DNA of 64,000 bases from Asticcacaulis sp. (GCF_027484505.1 NZ_JAIXSV010000306.1:1-64000); one strand, 5' to 3'. Positions 39,888-48,675 are shown, numbered from the stretch's first letter. The notes: generated by a model from the letters alone, not told the origin. Program-made: numbers and translations.

Positions 39888-42356
39888 ATGCGAAATTTTG
39901 AGGCAAATCCCTCCTTTTTGCCCGAAGCCGGTTCGATGGCGGGGTGGGCAGGTGGTGACGTGGAGATCGATGTCCAGGCTGGAGCGCCCGATGGCGGCTA
40001 TGCCTGGCTTGTCTCATTGCCTCATCTTGAGATGTGGGGTGCCTCGCTTGATGCTCCGCTTTCAGGGTCCGTCTTACTTGAAAATGGCGTCGTGATCGGC
40101 CCAGGCAATCAGTCACACGATGACATCCGGAATGCCGGCGGTGGGCGTTTCAGCCATTGGGGCGGGCAATTATGGTTCTCCTCCTCCGATGGTACGGACC
40201 CGCGCACCAACGGTCGCACCTATGTGATCCGGCTCTCTGCGGGCAAAGCCAGTGGTGACGGCGCAAATACCGCGCAGTCTATAACCTTGTCCGGTCCCTA
40301 TGTATTTGACCGCGGCTTCGCCTGGCGGGTTGACTTGAAGGGGCTCGTCGGCGGTCTGCCGATCGACCGTGCATCAATCCGGCTGCTTGAGAATGACAAG
40401 AGTGACGGTTTCATCCTGGCCCCCCCGGAAGAGGTGCGTCGTCTGGGACGTGGCCGGGCATGGCTGGATGAGGATTGCACGCTCTGGTTCTCGACATCGG
40501 ATAGTACCAATCCGAACATGAACCGGCGGCGCTATGTGCTGGAATTCGAGCTGGCGGCGCCGGTCATCGCGCTGCCAGAGCCGGAACAGAGCAAGCCGGA
40601 ACGCCCGCCGGCACCCATTCTGGCCATGGATGTCCCCTATAAGCTTTCGTCGGCGTTCCAGGCGGATGGTGGCAAAGCCTGGGTTATGGACGTCCCCCAG
40701 TTCGAGCCATGGTCGGCGGCACCAGGCCGCAATGGTGTCTTTGCCCGTCTGACGGAGAATGGTCGTCCCCTCGGACCAGGCGACAGCCTGCATGACGATA
40801 TTCGGTCCCAGGGCGGGGGGGCCTTCAGCCTGTGGCAGGGCCGGCTGTGGATTTCCACCTCGGATGGTACGGATCCCAACGATAATGGGCGCAGCTATGT
40901 CCTGACCTTCCCAGACCTGGAGAAGGAACGCATCCCCTACGACAAGCTGTCGTTCGAAAACGGTATCTATGTCGTCGATCTACCTCGACCCTTTTCATCC
41001 GAATCGGGCTTTGCCTGGCAGGCGCAGGTGCCGGCCCTTGCGCATCTCGCCAGCGGCGAGGGCCGGAAATCAGAACTGTTCCTGATCGAGGATGGCCGTT
41101 TCATGAATGGCGCGGAAGCGCTGCACAGTGCGATCCGTGAGCAGGGTGGGGGCCGCTTCAGCCATTGGGGTTCGTCCTTCTGGCTGTCCAGTTCGGATAA
41201 TACCGATCCCAACCGCAATGGCCGGCGTTATCAGATTGGGTACCGGATACATAAGCAGATGTCCGATGGCGGTCTGATCTATCAGCCGGCTGGTCGGCCC
41301 TTCATGTATGTGAAGGATGGTCAGCGTTTTGAGCTGCCCCGCTATTGCAATATCGGTCTCACGAACAAGTGCAACCTTCGATGCGAGATCTGCGGCAGCC
41401 AAAAGTCGCTGGACAATGAGAAGATTTCGCGCCGGTTCATGGATATTGATGCCTTCCGCAAGGTCGCGGAAACCATCATGCCCTTCATGACCGAGGTGGA
41501 GTTGAGCAGCTATGGCGAGCCATCACTTCATCCGGATTTCGAGGAGGTGCTGGCCACGATCCGTGATCATGACTGTGTGTTGAAGCTCCAGACAAACGCA
41601 ACCCTCCTGACCGACCGGGTTATCAACCTGTTGTCGGGCATGGTGGGGACGGTCTGGATGTCCATTGATGCCGTCGGGCCCCTGTTCGACAAGGTCCGCC
41701 TGCGCGGCCGCTGGGAACAGGTTGATCGCGGCGTGCGCGAACTGGCCCGCCGTCGAGACCCCTCGCGCCTCAAGCTCTGCGTGAACCCGACCGTCACCCG
41801 GCGCACCATGCCCGTCATGATCGAGGTTCTGGAATGGGCCTATGAGGTTGGGGTTGAGGCTGTCAATTTCCGTAAATACGACCCGATCATCGGTTCGTTC
41901 GAGGAGCAACCCTCGGCCGACGAACTGAAGCCTTGGATTGAAGCTCTGCACGAATGGGCGGAACGTCATCCCGACGGACCCGATATTCGTTTCGAACCGA
42001 ATTGGGTCCGGCGTCAGTCAACCGTCAACCGCGAAACGGTTGACGCCAATCTCTACAAAATTCCACATGCGGCTCATCCCAACTACCCAATTCCCAGCCA
42101 CAAGCACGGAGCCCATGCGGTCTATAGCTGCATGGCGCCGCTGCAATATGTGGAAATCGGCCTGGATGGCGAGGTTTACGCGTGCTGTCGTACCCAGCGG
42201 ACAGTGCTGGGCTTTGCCACTGACACCGACGAATTCCTGAACACATGGCTGGGTGCCCGCTATCAGCGCCTGAGACAGTCACTGCGTCACGATGAGCTTA
42301 AGCCATTCGTACTGCCCGAATGTGCAGGTTGCGTGAAGAGCTATTACGAAGGTTAG
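39888..42356 (+). CDS. Radical SAM/SPASM-type protein with four N-terminal SHW modules
   Basis: GLTNKCNLRCEICGSQKSL (CxxxCxxC), VELSSYGEPSLHPDFEEVLATIRDHDCVLKLQTNATLL, C-terminal CMAPLQYVEIGLDGEVYACCRTQR...PECAGCVKSYY. Confidence 0.92.
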   Translation: MRNFEANPSFLPEAGSMAGWAGGDVEIDVQAGAPDGGYAWLVSLPHLEMWGASLDAPLSGSVLLENGVVIGPGNQSHDDIRNAGGGRFSHWGGQLWFSSSDGTDPRTNGRTYVIRLSAGKASGDGANTAQSITLSGPYVFDRGFAWRVDLKGLVGGLPIDRASIRLLENDKSDGFILAPPEEVRRLGRGRAWLDEDCTLWFSTSDSTNPNMNRRRYVLEFELAAPVIALPEPEQSKPERPPAPILAMDVPYKLSSAFQADGGKAWVMDVPQFEPWSAAPGRNGVFARLTENGRPLGPGDSLHDDIRSQGGGAFSLWQGRLWISTSDGTDPNDNGRSYVLTFPDLEKERIPYDKLSFENGIYVVDLPRPFSSESGFAWQAQVPALAHLASGEGRKSELFLIEDGRFMNGAEALHSAIREQGGGRFSHWGSSFWLSSSDNTDPNRNGRRYQIGYRIHKQMSDGGLIYQPAGRPFMYVKDGQRFELPRYCNIGLTNKCNLRCEICGSQKSLDNEKISRRFMDIDAFRKVAETIMPFMTEVELSSYGEPSLHPDFEEVLATIRDHDCVLKLQTNATLLTDRVINLLSGMVGTVWMSIDAVGPLFDKVRLRGRWEQVDRGVRELARRRDPSRLKLCVNPTVTRRTMPVMIEVLEWAYEVGVEAVNFRKYDPIIGSFEEQPSADELKPWIEALHEWAERHPDGPDIRFEPNWVRRQSTVNRETVDANLYKIPHAAHPNYPIPSHKHGAHAVYSCMAPLQYVEIGLDGEVYACCRTQRTVLGFATDTDEFLNTWLGARYQRLRQSLRHDELKPFVLPECAGCVKSYYEG
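39996..41251 (+). other. Four tandem SHW modules (copies A1-A4, A2 divergent)
   Basis: GGGRFSHWGGQLWFSSSDGTDPRTNGRTY; RGRAWLDEDCTLWFSTSDSTNPNMNRRRY; GGGAFSLWQGRLWISTSDGTDPNDNGRSY; GGGRFSHWGSSFWLSSSDNTDPNRNGRRY. Confidence 0.9.
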
Positions 42357-42401
42357 GGGGGCTCAATTCGTATGTACTATCAGGTCCCAATGTGAGCTGA
42401 T

Positions 42402-42461
42402 TGACGAGGGCAAGTACAAAGGGATATGCCATTGTATGGTCCAGGTACCTCGCCCTCGTCA
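42402..42461. repeat. Long imperfect hairpin between radical SAM and transglutaminase-like genes
   Basis: TGACGAGGGCAAGTAC paired with GGTACCTCGCCCTCGTCA (10-bp perfect outer stem). Confidence 0.7.
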
Positions 42462-42490
42462 TATATTTGCTTGCAGGCATTGGGGATTAG

Positions 42491-42772
42491 ATGAAGTATT
42501 TCATAATAGAATCAAATAACATAAGGCACGACACAGGCCTTGGCTTTATCGTTGATAATGTTCGCGACATACCTTCTGACGATATAAAGGCGACTAAACG
42601 TAGCGGGTTGCTTCTGCTTGAAGACGGGTTTCCTCTCGGGCCGCCACATAGTGGCCATCAGGATATCCGTGAAAATGGTGGCGGCCAATATTCACATTGG
42701 AAAGGCTATCTGCTTTTCAGCAGCAGCGACGGCAGTGACCCGCGCACGAACGGTCGTCGCTATAGCTATACA
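42491..42772 (+). other. SHW module copy B
   Basis: LLLLEDGFPLGPPHSGHQDIRENGGGQYSHWKGYLLFSSSDGSDPRTNGRRYSYTS. Confidence 0.9.
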
Positions 42773-44566
42773 AGCTTGGAGCATGCCGACAAGGCAGCAT
42801 CCCAGCTTTATGCGACATCAATCCGCTACCTCATTGAAACACATAATTTTCCGCTCGTTCTGGACGATTTTGGAGACACAATTGACGCACAGGGCATCAC
42901 GCGTCTGAGTGTTTTCCTGATGAGCCAGATACTGCGGCGAACCCTTTTCAATATTGAACTGGGCTCCAAGAACAAGACATTCACCTTGGACAAGGAAGCC
43001 GCCAGCATCAGTGGTTTCATAACCAGCAAATACAGGGCGGAGATTGCTATGCTTAGCATCCGCAATAAATCTGCCAGCCCGGCGACGATCACCGGCGTGC
43101 GCTCGCATCTGCATGACACACATTGGAGCTGTGAGGATTTGGTCGCCGCGATCAAGGCGACAGCAGGCGATGATCGTGCAAAGGCCTTTGCGCTTTGGCG
43201 GTATATCAGCATGTTCGGGGTACGGGGAACCGCCGATATTCACCCAAGCCAGCGCCGTGATCCCATGCTGTTTCTTTGGGTTTATGGTGGCGACTGCAAT
43301 GATTTTGCCCATGTCTACTGCCAATTGGCTGAGCGCCTGGGGCTGAAATCAAGAATCATCAAATATGATGGTCACGCTGCTGTAGAGGTCTGGTTTGATG
43401 ACCGTTGGAACCTATTGGACCCGAATCTTTCCTGTTTCTATCGCGATGAACACAATCAAAATCTATTTGATGCAGAATCTGTTGTGGATTCCGTTATAGA
43501 CCGCACAAATTACGGCTATCCGTTTATGGAATCAAAGCAATACGAGGGCGGATACTATAAGTCAACGAAAGATAATTATAGTAGAATTATAAAATCAAAA
43601 TCATACGTCACCCAAGATTCTGAAAAAACAGCGCACTCTCAGGTTTCGATACAATTGAAACCTGACGATGAGATCGTCATTTTTGAAAAAATGCTAGGGA
43701 CAAGTCCTATATTCTTTACAAGAGGGAATTCGATTGTAAGCCCTGGCAATCCGCTGCCCCGTCCTTATCGCTATACTCATACGGCTCATTTTACAGAATC
43801 CACTGTGGAATGGGTCGAGGCGAGCTGTGGTCTACCTGTTCTTGATGCGCGTGTTCGTCTCCACTTACGCGATGATGATACGTTGGGGATGGAGCCGCTG
43901 ACTTTTATCATCGTCTTCGATGACGCGACAGAAATCCCGGTGGAGATATCAACCGTCCATTATATCAATCCGGTCACGATTGAATTTGACCTGGGGCATG
44001 TGCTGTCGCTTCGCGCCACACAGTCACCATCCTTGAAAATCAAGGTTGGGATTCCGGAAAAGCTGACAAGATCGGTGCTGTCGGCCCGGTTCATGCTGAT
44101 CGGCTCTATCCAATCCACCATGCTGCCCTCGCTCAAGCCTGGGGTCTTTGCTTTTCAGCCGCATGGCACTTTCGACAAACTGGAAATGTCAATTAGTGGT
44201 GTTGATTTTATCAAGAGAACAGAGAAGGGGGGGAAATCTCAAACAAAGCTTCCCTACACACCCTTAGTGGCATCAACAAAGGTAGAAGATGTATTCATTG
44301 CCTTTGATTGGAATGGCGAAGAGAATGATTCTTTCCTTGTGGAAATATGCACTGACCCTAATTTTTATGAACCCATCTTGGCCGAGCACATAAATCTTGT
44401 CTCAGGACGCTCATATCGTGTGAGCCGGGATCTGTTTAAAGATCGTCCTGCCCTTCACTATCGCATCACCAAGCTGGATGGTGATGGCCCTGCCTGGGGA
44501 ACGGTGGTCGGTCATATTGACCTGCCGCAGGCCGCGACGGCATCATCGGCAACGGATACGCCATAG
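42491..44566 (+). CDS. Transglutaminase-like (papain-fold) protein with N-terminal SHW module
   Basis: GGDCNDFAHVYCQLAERLGLKSRIIKYDGHAAVEVWFDDRWNLLDPN gives a Cys/His/Asp transglutaminase-like pattern; N-term LLLLEDGFPLGPPHSGHQDIRENGGGQYSHWKGYLLFSSSDGSDPRTNGRRY. Confidence 0.85.
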   Translation: MKYFIIESNNIRHDTGLGFIVDNVRDIPSDDIKATKRSGLLLLEDGFPLGPPHSGHQDIRENGGGQYSHWKGYLLFSSSDGSDPRTNGRRYSYTSLEHADKAASQLYATSIRYLIETHNFPLVLDDFGDTIDAQGITRLSVFLMSQILRRTLFNIELGSKNKTFTLDKEAASISGFITSKYRAEIAMLSIRNKSASPATITGVRSHLHDTHWSCEDLVAAIKATAGDDRAKAFALWRYISMFGVRGTADIHPSQRRDPMLFLWVYGGDCNDFAHVYCQLAERLGLKSRIIKYDGHAAVEVWFDDRWNLLDPNLSCFYRDEHNQNLFDAESVVDSVIDRTNYGYPFMESKQYEGGYYKSTKDNYSRIIKSKSYVTQDSEKTAHSQVSIQLKPDDEIVIFEKMLGTSPIFFTRGNSIVSPGNPLPRPYRYTHTAHFTESTVEWVEASCGLPVLDARVRLHLRDDDTLGMEPLTFIIVFDDATEIPVEISTVHYINPVTIEFDLGHVLSLRATQSPSLKIKVGIPEKLTRSVLSARFMLIGSIQSTMLPSLKPGVFAFQPHGTFDKLEMSISGVDFIKRTEKGGKSQTKLPYTPLVASTKVEDVFIAFDWNGEENDSFLVEICTDPNFYEPILAEHINLVSGRSYRVSRDLFKDRPALHYRITKLDGDGPAWGTVVGHIDLPQAATASSATDTP

Positions 44567-44593
44567 GTGGGCATGTCGGAGAGCGTCCAAGAC

Positions 44594-44670
44594 TGACCCG
44601 GTGAACCGGTTACTGACCTGTTCACCGGGTCAATCGAATGATTGCCGTCAGTCTACATTCCTGACGGCAA
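44594..44670. terminator. Two consecutive hairpins in a convergent gap, candidate terminator region
   Basis: TGACCCGGTGAAC / GTTCACCGGGTCA (13 bp) and TTGCCGTCAG / CTGACGGCAA (10 bp) between convergent 42491+ and 44681-. Confidence 0.55.
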
Positions 44671-44680
44671 AGCCATGGCG

Positions 44681-45790
44681 CTACTTCTGAACAATGAAGG
44701 TCCCACCCAGCACCCTCAAATGATCGACCGGCGCGCTATGGAAGGTGCTGTCCGGTCTGCTTCGAAGACGAGCGAGGAAATCATTGAGATATCCCTCTTC
44801 TATCAGTGTTTCCGGGGTAAACTGCACATGCCTCAAGCCTGTATTGATGAGGATGTCCCGCATCGTTTCGGCTCTCATCCGATTGCCGCGTCCATATTTG
44901 TTGTCGCCGCAGGATTGATCATAAGCCTGTTGGCTCATGAGCAGAAACTCCAAGGGCCGATCAAAGCTGTCATGATCACGGTAATCGACACGGTGAATGC
45001 CCTTGCCATTTGGCTTCATGGTTCTGACCATCGCCGCCATGGCTGACTTGACATCGAAGAGATGTTCAAAAGTCGCGTGGGAGACGGTCAAATCAATCTG
45101 ACCATCCAACTCCACAGCAATAGACTCAAGGGATTGGCGGAATGTCCGTACCCGTTCGCGGTCCAGTTGTCCGGCTGCGACGGACCTGTGCAGCGGCGAT
45201 GGGTCAAAGTCCCAGCCGGCCTTGCGCATCTCCACCTCAAGGCTGGCAGCCATCATGCTATGGATGTCGGGCTTCCAGTCTGGAAGAAAGGGGTCAACAA
45301 CGGTCACTCTGGCGCCTAGACACGCCATGGCCAGGACACTGCCAAGAAACATGCCAGGGCCGACCTCCAGAACCTGCAAATCTCTGAAGCCCTTCATGCC
45401 GTCTGTCAGATATCGCGCATAGAACGCCACGATCTGCATGGCATACTGCGCTCTTTCCCGATAATGCTCTTCTGCCGATTCCCGCACTTCATAAGTGCGG
45501 CCATTCACATTGGGATCGCTGCCATCGCGTGCCGAAAAATAAAGCGTATGCCGCCAGTGCGAGTAGCGCCCGCCACCATGTAGACGTATGTCTCCATGCG
45601 AAGCGTGGGCTGGCCCTAGAAGCTGGTCATCTTCCCTTAACGTCAATGTGGAACGGCTGGTAAAGCCAACATCGTCGGTCAGACTAAACAAGGTAGGGTC
45701 GATTGCTACTCGCCAGCACTGCCCGGCATCATGGGTGAATGGGGGCTTGAGCACGATCGAAGCAGGCTTTTCGGTTGACGGTAATGACAT
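44681..45790 (-). CDS. Class I SAM methyltransferase with N-terminal SHW module
   Basis: VLEVGPGMFLGSVLAMACLGARVTVVDP...DLTVSHATFEHLFDVKSAMAAMVRTMKPNGKGIHRVDYRDHDSFDRPLEFLL. Confidence 0.88.
   Translation of the reverse strand: MSLPSTEKPASIVLKPPFTHDAGQCWRVAIDPTLFSLTDDVGFTSRSTLTLREDDQLLGPAHASHGDIRLHGGGRYSHWRHTLYFSARDGSDPNVNGRTYEVRESAEEHYRERAQYAMQIVAFYARYLTDGMKGFRDLQVLEVGPGMFLGSVLAMACLGARVTVVDPFLPDWKPDIHSMMAASLEVEMRKAGWDFDPSPLHRSVAAGQLDRERVRTFRQSLESIAVELDGQIDLTVSHATFEHLFDVKSAMAAMVRTMKPNGKGIHRVDYRDHDSFDRPLEFLLMSQQAYDQSCGDNKYGRGNRMRAETMRDILINTGLRHVQFTPETLIEEGYLNDFLARLRSRPDSTFHSAPVDHLRVLGGTFIVQK
45479..45727 (-). other. SHW module copy C
   Basis: LTLREDDQLLGPAHASHGDIRLHGGGRYSHWRHTLYFSARDGSDPNVNGRTYEVRE. 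Confidence 0.9.
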
Positions 45791-45981
45791 CTGATCTGAC
45801 CGGTGAATTGCTAATGCCTAATGGATGACACTTCAGGTGGGCAGGGGCAATCCCCAAATATCCCGGCACAATACAGGTGGCCCTATCATGCCGAGCTGAC
45901 CTTGTTGTAACCGGTAGACTAATGGCACGCAGGCCTGTAACAGGGTATGAAATTATTCTGTGCAGTTAACGGTGGGACACA

Positions 45982-47103
45982 ATGGAAGTAAAGCTGACCG
46001 CTCCGTTTCGTCACCATGACGGCCACTGCTTTCAAAAGAATGTGTTCGACCTTGCCCTCTATGCGGACTCACCCGTCGGGAACCGATCAAACACGGTGCT
46101 GCTAGAAGATGGAAAGCCTTTGGGGCCGGCGCACGCCCTTCACCAAGACATCGCTCAGAAAGGCCGCGGCGCCTTCAGCCACTGGCAGCAGGGTCTCTGG
46201 TTCTCTACGAGTGATAATTCAAACCCAAATAATAATGGTCGAGAATACAGTATATTTATCGACGAATCGACCATAAAAGGGGATCATAAATCTGATTTGG
46301 TCGCCAATGCAGTCGCGCAGACCTTATCAGTGACAATTGGTTATTTAAGAGAATTTCGAACGCATTTTAGTATCAGCCATGATCATCAGCCAGAGGTTTT
46401 GGAGATCGGCGCAAGATATCTGGGTGTCGCCGCGATCCTTGCCTCGATGGGTGCCAAGGTCACTGTCGTCGAGCCCGAACCGATTGTTTGGCGCTCTGAT
46501 TTCAGCGCTCAATTCTATGAGACCTTACGTGCGGAAGCGCCATGGCATGGCTTGACCTTGCCTGACCCCTCCATCATCGAAGCTATTCTGCACAGCGAAG
46601 GGGAGATAACCCCGAACATCACGGTGCTGCAAACAACAGGCGAGGAGATGGATGTTCATCGTTTCAAGAGCAAGTTTGACTTCATCTTCTCAAATTCTGT
46701 TCTGGAGCATATTTTCGATCCGCAGCGAGTGATGGAGAATTTAGCCTATTGTGCCAAACCCTGGTCCCATTCCCGCCATGGTGTCGATTACCGGGATCAT
46801 CGGAATTTCGATGACCCTCTGGGATTTATGCTGCTGGACGATATTGAGTACCGGACCAAGCTGGTCAACAAGGACACAGCGCGTGGCAACAGGCTTCGGC
46901 CCTCCGAACTGGAATACTGGATCAATCGGTGCGGTTTCAGCGTGGCCGAACGGAAGGTCCGTGAATACAACATGGAAAGCTATATCAACCGGCATCGTGA
47001 ATTGGTCCTGAATAGCGGCCTGAGCCGTCAGTATGCAAACTGCTCCGCGGTTGACCTGTATGAGAACTCTGTCCTATATACCCTGACGCGCCTTCCGGAT
47101 TAA
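45982..47103 (+). CDS. Class I SAM methyltransferase with N-terminal SHW module (paralogue of 44681-45790)
   Basis: VLEIGARYLGVAAILASMGAKVTVVEP...DFIFSNSVLEHIFDPQRVMENLAYCAKPWSHSRHGVDYRDHRNFDDPLGFMLL. Confidence 0.88.
   Translation: MEVKLTAPFRHHDGHCFQKNVFDLALYADSPVGNRSNTVLLEDGKPLGPAHALHQDIAQKGRGAFSHWQQGLWFSTSDNSNPNNNGREYSIFIDESTIKGDHKSDLVANAVAQTLSVTIGYLREFRTHFSISHDHQPEVLEIGARYLGVAAILASMGAKVTVVEPEPIVWRSDFSAQFYETLRAEAPWHGLTLPDPSIIEAILHSEGEITPNITVLQTTGEEMDVHRFKSKFDFIFSNSVLEHIFDPQRVMENLAYCAKPWSHSRHGVDYRDHRNFDDPLGFMLLDDIEYRTKLVNKDTARGNRLRPSELEYWINRCGFSVAERKVREYNMESYINRHRELVLNSGLSRQYANCSAVDLYENSVLYTLTRLPD
46015..46260 (+). other. SHW module copy D
   Basis: VLLEDGKPLGPAHALHQDIAQKGRGAFSHWQQGLWFSTSDNSNPNNNGREYSIFI. 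Confidence 0.9.
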
Positions 47104-47162
47104 TAGGAATTATATCTTGCAATTGAGTGCATTATCGTTGAAACTGGCCTTGTAGATCCCAG

Positions 47163-47197
47163 GGCCATGTCCGCAGCAAGCGGGCATGGCCTTTTTT
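47163..47197 (+). terminator. Rho-independent terminator
   Basis: GGCCATGTCCGC-AGCAA-GCGGGCATGGCC followed by TTTTTT. Confidence 0.88.
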
Positions 47198-47211
47198 GTT
47201 GCGAGGCCGGA

Positions 47212-47535
47212 ATGAACTCCTTTGTCCTTAAGCGGGATGCCTATGGCACCCCGACCCATCTTCCCAACATATCGCCCTGGCGGTTCGCACGCCCGCTCAA
47301 TGCCAATGAGGCGGTGACGGTGACGGTGCCTTCCTGGGCCCAGACCATGACCATGGCGGCCACGGTCGATTTCTGGGTGCAGTATGGCGGTGCCGCAGCC
47401 GTTATCCCGACGGTGGCCATCATCGATGGCTCTGCCCCGGAACTGAATCCGATCGGGCGGCAGATCACCGGCGGCAGCACGCTGTCCGTCATATCGGCAG
47501 CGGCAGGGCATATCGCAATCTGCTTCTATGGATGA
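47212..47535 (+). CDS. Small phage/tail-fibre-associated-like hypothetical protein
   Basis: MNSFVLKRDAYGTPTHLPNISPWRFARPLNANEAVTVTVPSWAQTMTMAATVDFWVQYGG; immediately upstream of a tail-fibre-like ORF. Confidence 0.55.
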   Translation: MNSFVLKRDAYGTPTHLPNISPWRFARPLNANEAVTVTVPSWAQTMTMAATVDFWVQYGGAAAVIPTVAIIDGSAPELNPIGRQITGGSTLSVISAAAGHIAICFYG

Positions 47536-48278
47536 GGTGGACGATGACTGGATACTCCTATCCCCCTTCCAGGAGCCGGGATGCTGGCCCCCCATCAGGT
47601 CCGCTGCCTCTTCCCGACGGCACGGCGGCCATCCCGGCATTGACCTTCACGGCAGACACCGATACCGGCCTGTTCCGTCCGGGCGCGAACCAGATCGGCA
47701 TAGCGGTCGGGGGGACAAGCCGCCTGACCGCCACCCCCCAGGGAGCCGTGATCGCCGGGACCTTGACGGTTGAAAGCAGCGGCACGCACCGGGTCAAGGC
47801 TGCGGGCCAACTTCCGGAGATCATGCTGGAACGGTATGCCGGCACGCTAGCCGCCCCAACGGCCACACAGGCCAATGACATATTGGGCCGGTTTGTGTTT
47901 GGCGGACATACCGGTGCTGGAGAAACCTTCAACCGGGCAGGGCTCTGGTGCCGGGCGGTGGAAACCTTCACGGCCTCGGCAAACGGCACGCAGTTCGAGA
48001 TGTGGACGACACCGACAGGATCGACCACCACGGCCCGCCGTCTGACGGTGGAGGCGACCGGCGCGGTCAATCTGGAAACCGGCCCACTCAAGATGGCTGG
48101 TGCCGAAGTGCTGAACAGCGCCCGACACCTGGTGCTGAGGGCCTATACGGTAGCCACGTTACCAACGGCCGCTGTGGCAGGCCAACTGGTCCATGTCAGC
48201 AACGGTTCCGCCAACCGGTATCTGGCCATTTCAGATGGCAGCCAATGGCGCTTCCAGGATGGCAGCGTCGTCAGTTGA
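47532..48278 (+). CDS. Phage tail-fibre-like protein
   Basis: ALTFTADTDTGLFRPGANQIGIAVGGTSRLTATPQGAVIAGTLTV...AVNLETGPLKMAG, a beta-helical fibre-like pattern. Confidence 0.6.
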   Translation: MRWTMTGYSYPPSRSRDAGPPSGPLPLPDGTAAIPALTFTADTDTGLFRPGANQIGIAVGGTSRLTATPQGAVIAGTLTVESSGTHRVKAAGQLPEIMLERYAGTLAAPTATQANDILGRFVFGGHTGAGETFNRAGLWCRAVETFTASANGTQFEMWTTPTGSTTTARRLTVEATGAVNLETGPLKMAGAEVLNSARHLVLRAYTVATLPTAAVAGQLVHVSNGSANRYLAISDGSQWRFQDGSVVS

Positions 48279-48319
48279 ACCCACAGGATCAGCAAGCATC
48301 CCGATCGATGGAGAGAAAC

Positions 48320-48538
48320 ATGCAGACACACAAACTGCCTTATGAATTCCTGGTCCGCTGGGGAACCGACGGTACCCTCTCTGGTGCCCATATTCAGTAT
48401 CGTTACATCACGACCGGGCCGGACGGACTGCCCCTGGGCGAATTCATAAGCCCGCCCGAACCCGTTTCGGCGGAGGGCTACCCGCTGGAGACGATCCTGA
48501 CCCCTGAACAGATCGCCGCCTTCAGGTCGCGGGTTTGA
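48320..48538 (+). CDS. Small hypothetical protein of the tail-fibre-like cassette
   Basis: MQTHKLPYEFLVRWGTDGTLSGAHIQYRYITTGPDGLPLGEFISPPEPVSAEGYPLETILTPEQIAAFRSRV. Confidence 0.5.
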   Translation: MQTHKLPYEFLVRWGTDGTLSGAHIQYRYITTGPDGLPLGEFISPPEPVSAEGYPLETILTPEQIAAFRSRV

Positions 48539-48675
48539 TGAACGGGGGAGGAGTGCAGAGCCGGACCCTATCGGTCTGAACCATCTTCCTGCCCGGCTTA
48601 AATGCGTAGGTTTCGCCGGTTGTGCCTGATATGGTGTTGTTCTGTCTCCTCTTTCCCAGATGCCGAATGGTGGTC

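Noticed and set aside
47167-47211. Upstream start MSAASGHGLFCCEAG of the 122-aa ORF
   Set aside because: These codons lie inside a strong Rho-independent terminator (47163-47197); the start at 47212 is more plausible.
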